DNA of 41,710 nt. It comes from a virus. Where the stretch lies: positions 1 through 41,710 of the IMG/VR virus record IMGVR_UViG_3300003319_000206. The stretch is one strand, 5' to 3'. This document shows positions 37,794 through 41,710 of the stretch, one piece after another. Below the pieces are notes generated by a model that ran no database searches, was not told where the DNA came from, and worked only from the letters and a program-made list of their open reading frames with translations. Each line of letters opens with the position of its first letter. The stretch's first letter is position 1. Position numbers and translations under genes: made by a program.

Positions 37794-38135
37794 TTAGTTC
37801 TTTCGGATGGCGGTGACGTTGCTGCTCTTGTCGAACAGCGGCTCTTGCTTCGGCGGGTTGTCGGAGATCTCGCCGGTCGCGTGGTCCATGTCGTCGTATT
37901 TGAAGAACGCGACGCGCTGACCCGGCGCCTTGCGGGGCACCTTCGTCTTGACCTCAGTGCTGATGAGCATCGAGTTGTCGCCGTTCTTCTTGAGTTTGAT
38001 CTTCAGGTTGATCTCGCCCTGAAGTCCGGTCTCCTCGGCGCCGCGCACGGCTTCGCGCACCTGGCGGTCGATGTTATTGAGCTCGTCGGCGTCTAGCCTT
38101 CCGAGAATGTTGCTGATGTCGCAGGGTTTCATCAT
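37794..38135 (-). CDS. Small protein next to DUF2303 gene
   Basis: The 113-residue product starts with ATGATG at 38135 after a GGGAG site. It has a helical N-terminus (ILGRLDADELNNIDRQVREA), a beta hairpin (GEINLKIKLKKNGDNSMLIS), and a C-terminal KQEPLFDKSSNVTAI segment. Gene pairs of DUF2303 with such a protein are common in phages, suggesting joint function. No catalytic motif is seen. Confidence 0.65.
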   Translation of the reverse strand: MMKPCDISNILGRLDADELNNIDRQVREAVRGAEETGLQGEINLKIKLKKNGDNSMLISTEVKTKVPRKAPGQRVAFFKYDDMDHATGEISDNPPKQEPLFDKSSNVTAIRKN

Positions 38136-38162
38136 TGTTCGTTCTCCCTTGTCCTCTCGCGT

Positions 38163-38504
38163 CTATCCGACGCGTCTCCATGATTCGTTGAGCGTGGTCG
38201 TGCGCATCTCGCGCAGCGTTCCTTTAAAGCCATAGCGGCCGTAGAAGTTCAGAGCCTGAGCCTCGACTGTCGCGCCGCTGTCGCTCACCCACTGAAGCCT
38301 GATCCTCGGCGCGTTCGTGCTCGTCTTCGTGTGACTCCGCTTCTCGTAGACCGCACCCCTCTCCGGCGGCGGGTCCTCGGGCGGCTTCAGGCTGTCGAGC
38401 CAGGCCAGAACGCGATCGGCCTGGGCTTCCAGTGCGCAACTTACCGCCGCGTGCTTTGCGCGATCGGCCACTGCCCTGATTTCTTCGATCGGTATCGGGC
38501 CCAT
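38163..38504 (-). CDS. Protein of unknown function
   Basis: ATG at 38504 directly follows the TAA of the preceding gene; GGAGG lies within that gene's end. The 113-residue product has an N-terminal helix (IEEIRAVADRAKHAAVSCAL), a Pro/Glu linker and a beta-rich C-terminus (RLQWVSDSGATVEAQALNFY). No family recognised. Confidence 0.6.
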   Translation of the reverse strand: MGPIPIEEIRAVADRAKHAAVSCALEAQADRVLAWLDSLKPPEDPPPERGAVYEKRSHTKTSTNAPRIRLQWVSDSGATVEAQALNFYGRYGFKGTLREMRTTTLNESWRRVG

Positions 38505-39140
38505 TTATGCAACCTCCATTCGTTGTGCGCTTCGGGCGATGCTCAGCAGAAGATCGCGGAAGGGAATCGGAGTAGCCGCGCGCTGGCGATGACTCAGGCG
38601 CTGGCAAATTACCGTCTTCGTGGCCCGGCGGCGCTCCTCTGCCGAGTGGTATCCGTCTTCCATTCTGATGCAGCCAGCGGCCTTGCCCCACTTCAGGGAC
38701 GGCAGCGAACGCATGCCCACGGCGTAGAGCCATGTCGCCTTGCGGGCTCGATGTCCGTAGTGGCCCTGTTCTACGCAGCACGTCCAGCCGATGCCATCTC
38801 CGGCCGCGACCCAACCGCCGGCCCGAGGCGGCGTTAGCAGGTCGAACGCGCGCCAAGCCGACGATGCTTCGGGATGCTCAAGAACTCCACCCCAACGGCG
38901 AACAGATGCGAGAGCCGCAGCGAAGCACCCGCCATCATCGCCCTTGCTGCGGCGCACGCGCGCCGATGGTCCGCCGCTCCAGTACCGCCCCCAGCGCTCA
39001 CAAGGCGAATGACAGACCACAGGATGCGGCCCCTGATAGAGCCGTGCATCGCGAGATACGCCCCACACCTCAACGTCCGGCAGGCCGACGTAGGCCCCTC
39101 TTGGCCGCTCATCCACGAACAATGCGGCCACTGTCAGCAT
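38505..39140 (-). CDS. Conserved phage protein of unknown function
   Basis: The 211-residue product begins VAALFVDERPRGAYVGLPDV and has VVCHSPCERWGRYW (about 41-54), DDGGCFAAALASVRRWGGVL with EHPEAS (about 68-93), and VEQGHYGHRARKATWLYAVG (about 128-147). I know this pattern (HPPC-RWG, EHP and GHxAxKxTW) from many uncharacterised phage and prophage proteins; HPPCxxW and GHxAxKxTxL also recall C5-cytosine methyltransferase-like or base-modifying phage proteins. The activity is not established. Its start overlaps the end of the HNH gene. Confidence 0.65.
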   Translation of the reverse strand: MLTVAALFVDERPRGAYVGLPDVEVWGVSRDARLYQGPHPVVCHSPCERWGRYWSGGPSARVRRSKGDDGGCFAAALASVRRWGGVLEHPEASSAWRAFDLLTPPRAGGWVAAGDGIGWTCCVEQGHYGHRARKATWLYAVGMRSLPSLKWGKAAGCIRMEDGYHSAEERRRATKTVICQRLSHRQRAATPIPFRDLLLSIARSAQRMEVA

Positions 39141-39631
39141 GGCTGCCTCCGACGACCGACGCGTCCCGATCTATGGCGTCCACGCGCTACGCAGTCACGT
39201 ACGTTCTTGCCTTGGTCGCCGTCTTCTAGGTGATCAGCATTGACGCAGGTCGCGTTATCGCACAAATGCAGAGCCAGCGCTCTGGGCCATGTTCCGTGTC
39301 GGAGAAAGAAAGCATAGCGATGAGCCCGCACATGCGTTTGTTGGCCACCGTCATTGAGTTGGAACTTGCCGTACCCATCCTTATCGGTAGCGCCCATCCA
39401 CAGAAGGCAGCCCGTTGCATCGTCGCGGCGCGCTTTGGAAAAGAAACGCGCTGCCGGGTCCAGTGCTGGGCGCGGCTTGCGGGTCCTCTGCGGTGCGAGA
39501 GTGTCCAGGGCGGCCTGATAGACGCACTCCGCCTCTTGCCGCGTTGCAAAATATCCAAGCTCGATGCGCTGGCGGTTGATGCTAATTCGCGCCCGCCACT
39601 TGCCGTGGAGTCGATGAAAATCAACGCTCAT
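39134..39631 (-). CDS. HNH endonuclease with N-terminal AP2-like domain
   Basis: ATG at 39631 with AGGAGATGAG. The 165-residue product has an AP2-type DNA-binding segment (KWRARISINRQRIELGYFAT, about 11-30, then RQEAECVYQAAL) and an HNH domain with GCLLWMGATDKDGYGKF (74-90), AHRYAF (His104), LHLCDNATCVNADHLEDG (121-138) and the terminal NVRDC. This AP2-HNH combination is typical of freestanding phage homing endonucleases that nick or cut DNA and spread by recombination. Length and motifs are complete. Confidence 0.85.
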   Translation of the reverse strand: MSVDFHRLHGKWRARISINRQRIELGYFATRQEAECVYQAALDTLAPQRTRKPRPALDPAARFFSKARRDDATGCLLWMGATDKDGYGKFQLNDGGQQTHVRAHRYAFFLRHGTWPRALALHLCDNATCVNADHLEDGDQGKNVRDCVARGRHRSGRVGRRRQPC

Positions 39632-39669
39632 CTCATCTCCTTTTCTGCACATACAGCGCGGCGATCATG

Positions 39670-39918
39670 TCAATCCTCCATCCTCGGCGGCATGAACTCC
39701 GACATCAGCGGCTGCTCCTGTCCCGGAGGCGCGAAGCATCCGAGGAAGGCACGAAGGGACAGCGCGTGCGTACCGGCCGCGTTCGGTCGATGGCTGTACT
39801 CGATGCGGTTCCCCTCGCTCATCGTCACGTACGCGCGCTCCTGCCCCGCCGCCCAGATTTGCCGCACTCGCGTCCATGGCTTGCCCCCGACTTTGGGACG
39901 GAAGAGGGGCTTACTCAT
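39670..39918 (-). CDS. Small basic protein
   Basis: ATG at 39918 overlaps the previous stop (ATGA). The 82-residue product has PKVGGKPWTRVRQIWAAGQE and RIEYSHRPNAAGTHALSLRA, a small basic beta/alpha protein, and ends in PPRMED. No family recognised. Confidence 0.6.
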   Translation of the reverse strand: MSKPLFRPKVGGKPWTRVRQIWAAGQERAYVTMSEGNRIEYSHRPNAAGTHALSLRAFLGCFAPPGQEQPLMSEFMPPRMED

Positions 39919-40130
39919 CGCGAGCGCTCCCAAGTGACGACCTGATTTGCTCGCCGACCCGCGTTGCCATAGGACACACGTGTCTGCTTGAGCTCTCGTC
40001 GGGAATCGAGCGTCACATGGAAGTAGTGACCATTTCGAACGAAGGCGATGTACGGCTTGCCCATTGCGTCAACACCGGGCTCCTCGCGCCAGCCCATGAA
40101 GGCGAGCGTCTTGCGCGTGTCCTCATCCAT
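39915..40130 (-). CDS. Small protein of unknown function
   Basis: ATG at 40130 follows GGGAGGAAC and is preferred to the ATG at 40160, which overlaps the previous stop but gives ten very basic extra residues. The 71-residue product contains GKPYIAFVRNGHYFHVTLDS and ends in a basic segment. Function unknown. Confidence 0.55.
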   Translation of the reverse strand: MDEDTRKTLAFMGWREEPGVDAMGKPYIAFVRNGHYFHVTLDSRRELKQTRVSYGNAGRRANQVVTWERSR

Positions 40131-40156
40131 GGCGTTCCTCCCTCTCTGACGGCGTC

Positions 40157-40429
40157 TCAATCACGGCTGCTCCTATCGGCGTACGTCGTCGGGCGGTGGC
40201 CCCAGACTCTTGGGGCGTGCTCGCGCTGCAGTTCGCCCAGATACGAATCGAGCGCGTCCGACCGGGGCGGCAGTCCCGGACGCTTCACCGGCAGCAGACC
40301 GGGGTTACCCTTCGGCGCCTCGAGCGGATAGAACAGGTCGCAGCATCGTGGCTCCTCGTCGAATCCCATTGCCGACATCGGATGCACGCAGCCGCCGTGC
40401 CTGAGAGAGACGCAGCCAGCGCAGGTCAT
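40157..40429 (-). CDS. Small Cys-containing protein
   Basis: ATG at 40429 overlaps the previous stop (ATGA). The 90-residue product has CAGC (3-6), Cys14 and CC (29-30), similar to the CxxC-x(n)-C-x(n)-CxxF pattern of small phage proteins that may bind zinc, followed by a Pro-rich basic part. Function unknown. Confidence 0.6.
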   Translation of the reverse strand: MTCAGCVSLRHGGCVHPMSAMGFDEEPRCCDLFYPLEAPKGNPGLLPVKRPGLPPRSDALDSYLGELQREHAPRVWGHRPTTYADRSSRD

Positions 40430-41163
40430 TCGTCGTGCCCCGGCTGCAGCCGTGCTTCCTCTGCTCGCCAGTTGTGCTTTGGTTCCCGATCGCGCTGCGC
40501 TTGGCGGTCCATGGAGAGACGAGTCCCCAGCGTTGCCAAGAGGGCCGCCAAACGCCCTTTGCTTTCCTCGATCATGCTGGCATCGCTGCGCGGCGGCAGG
40601 GCCTTGCGCTGGCTGCCCTCTTCGTCAGAAATCGGAGCTGGCAAGCCAAGAAGTAAGCACCGCTTCTTTTCGCTGATCCGTCCGCGCTTGGCGGCGTCCG
40701 CAATGGCGGTCTCAAGCTGTGCTCGGTCCTTGCCTGGGCTGACAGTCCACGTGACGGGCGCACCCTTCGCTCGGTTCTCGAGGACGAGCCGCTGATAGGA
40801 CGCGCGAAACCCCATGCGTGCGCCCTGCTCGTCGACCCGCAAGAGCTCGCGTACAGACCCGAGAGCTTCCATGGCCTCCGTCGTCGTCACGATCGTCAGG
40901 TTCTCGTCCTTCGTGCCGACCTGCGCCCATGCTTCGTCCGCGCTCGGCCTGCCGTCGTCGATGCGCTCGATGATGTCGGCCAAGGTCAGGCGATGCTTGA
41001 CCTCTCTCCGGCATCGCGCAAGGCCGGCAAGCAGGGGTTCGTCGTCATAAACCGCGAGGTCCTGCTCCATCAGGTCGGCCGCGGCCTCTGAGAGTTTCAT
41101 GCCACAAACCTCGGAAGTCGCCATCAGCGCGACGTAGGCTTGCTTGCTGAGTTTCTTACTCAT
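40426..41163 (-). CDS. Protein next to replication gene, unknown function
   Basis: The 245-residue product starts with ATG 41163, overlapping the replication gene stop. The N-terminal 80 residues are helical (LSKQAYVALMATSEVCGMKL with TLADIIERIDDGRPSADEAW), a type common in phage replication regions and reminiscent of replication accessory or helicase-loader proteins. The rest is helical and charged with a disordered end. The exact role is unknown; position beside the replication protein suggests a part in DNA replication. Confidence 0.6.
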   Translation of the reverse strand: MSKKLSKQAYVALMATSEVCGMKLSEAAADLMEQDLAVYDDEPLLAGLARCRREVKHRLTLADIIERIDDGRPSADEAWAQVGTKDENLTIVTTTEAMEALGSVRELLRVDEQGARMGFRASYQRLVLENRAKGAPVTWTVSPGKDRAQLETAIADAAKRGRISEKKRCLLLGLPAPISDEEGSQRKALPPRSDASMIEESKGRLAALLATLGTRLSMDRQAQRDREPKHNWRAEEARLQPGHDE

Positions 41164-41710
41164 GGTCGATCACCCCATCGCGTTCCTCGCGCATGCGCTC
41201 GGCCAGTTTTCGCGCCCAGGGATTTGCTGCGGCCTGTTCAGTGCGTCGCGCTGTCTCTGCGTTGACGTGTTCGCCGCGCCGCCACTCTGCCGCGAGCTTT
41301 TCAGCATCCCGAAGCAACAAGCCGATCGGGTGCATCTGCTTCACGTAGAAGGCATCAGGGTTGGCGACATAGAACACCGCGATGAACGGCGCATCGGCAT
41401 GGGCTACACGCTCGAGGAACTGCGCGAGCTGGCCGCTGACCTTTCCATTTCGCACCGGCTCCGTTCCATAGCGGCGGTGAAAGGCTCGAGCGTACGCCTC
41501 CCAGACCGGGGTTGTTGGCGGCGCCAACTTGGTGCTTGCTCGCGTCTGCCTGGCCGGCTTTCGCTTGGGCTCATCAGGCAGGAGGGCGACCTGTTCGGGA
41601 GCGCGGGCGGTCGAAGACCCCTGCGCAAGATCAGAAGCCTCCGTTTTCTCGCTTCGGTTCGAGTCTAAGTCAGCCGCATCGGCAAGGTCTTCTCTTCTCT
41701 TCTCTTCTCT
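41156..41710 (-). CDS. Phage replication protein, C-terminal part (5' end outside window)
   Basis: The frame is open from the window edge and 184 residues are visible. After a charged, disordered linker it contains VWEAYARAFHRRYGTEPVRN, KVSGQLAQFLERV, FIAVFYVANPDAFYVKQMHP and IGLLLRDAEKLAAEWRRG. I know this C-terminal pattern (Y-RYG-P-RN-K-N-QL and FYV-MHP-G-LL-DAE-L) from phage replication initiator or primosomal proteins. The N-terminal winged-helix domain should lie to the right of the window. The frame begins in a pentamer repeat at the window edge. Confidence 0.7.
   Translation of the reverse strand, partial: REEKRREDLADAADLDSNRSEKTEASDLAQGSSTARAPEQVALLPDEPKRKPARQTRASTKLAPPTTPVWEAYARAFHRRYGTEPVRNGKVSGQLAQFLERVAHADAPFIAVFYVANPDAFYVKQMHPIGLLLRDAEKLAAEWRRGEHVNAETARRTEQAAANPWARKLAERMREERDGVIDHE
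41689..41710. repeat. TTCTC pentamer tandem repeat at window end
   Basis: The unit TTCTC (or its rotations) is repeated about four times up to the last base. On the minus strand it encodes Glu/Lys/Arg-rich linker sequence in the replication protein frame, so it may simply be a flexible linker repeat. Confidence 0.6.

Noticed and set aside
1-41710. CRISPR array or tandem spacer-like repeats
   Set aside because: No regularly spaced repeats were seen; the only notable direct repeats are the two 18-bp copies and the IS target duplication.

Overview
The window is a GC-rich (roughly 60-63 % by eye) fragment of a tailed bacteriophage or prophage with a contractile tail of the phage Mu type. The virion genes that I can name follow the Mu order: portal (gp29/DUF935-like), gpI-like protease/scaffold, gpT-like major capsid, tail sheath (gpL), tube (gpM), frameshifted tail assembly chaperone (gp41), tape measure (gp42), hub/baseplate genes, gp46-like wedge, gp47 (baseplate J), gp48 (tail protein I) and fibre genes. 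Several encoded proteins carry lipoprotein signals, so the host is very likely Gram-negative. The Cys-spaced secreted motifs and the style of an integrase remnant would fit a Myxococcota or other deltaproteobacterial-type host, but that is only inference.

Layout: (1) 1-1256, minus strand: portal gene, cut by the window start. (2) 1257-1604: AT-rich divergent promoter island with a small leftward ORF. (3) 1605-17948, plus strand: head, neck, tail and baseplate genes in a tight operon with many ATGA/TGATG stop-start overlaps. (4) 17959-22276, plus strand: an unusual block of exported proteins, comprising a lipoprotein, two secreted fibre-like proteins, a lipoprotein with a metzincin-like zinc protease motif, and a two-TM protein with a Cys cluster. 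(5) 41710-22289, minus strand: an early operon running towards the virion genes and meeting them tail to tail at about 22280. It starts with a replication protein (cut by the window end) and many small zinc-binding or uncharacterised proteins, an HNH/AP2 endonuclease, a DUF2303 protein, small lipoproteins, an HTH protein and an internal sigma70-like promoter. It continues with a RecT annealase, a Cas4/RecB-like Fe-S exonuclease, a broken tyrosine integrase, an adenine methylase flanked by direct repeats, and about ten small ORFs.

The early operon is interrupted at 30493-31960 by an IS1595-family insertion sequence carrying two small Cys-rich passenger genes. Its 15-bp inverted ends and 8-bp target duplication are visible, and joining the flanks across one target copy restores an uninterrupted 79-codon phage gene. 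Next to it is a tRNA-like segment (T-arm, acceptor arm and encoded CCA) that could be a degenerate tRNA or an att-like core.

No terminase, endolysin, repressor of the CI type, CRISPR array or rRNA is visible in this window. The most notable items are the exported-protein block with the protease-like lipoprotein, the IS with passenger genes, the canonical -1 frameshift site in the tail chaperone, and the direct repeats bracketing the methylase gene.
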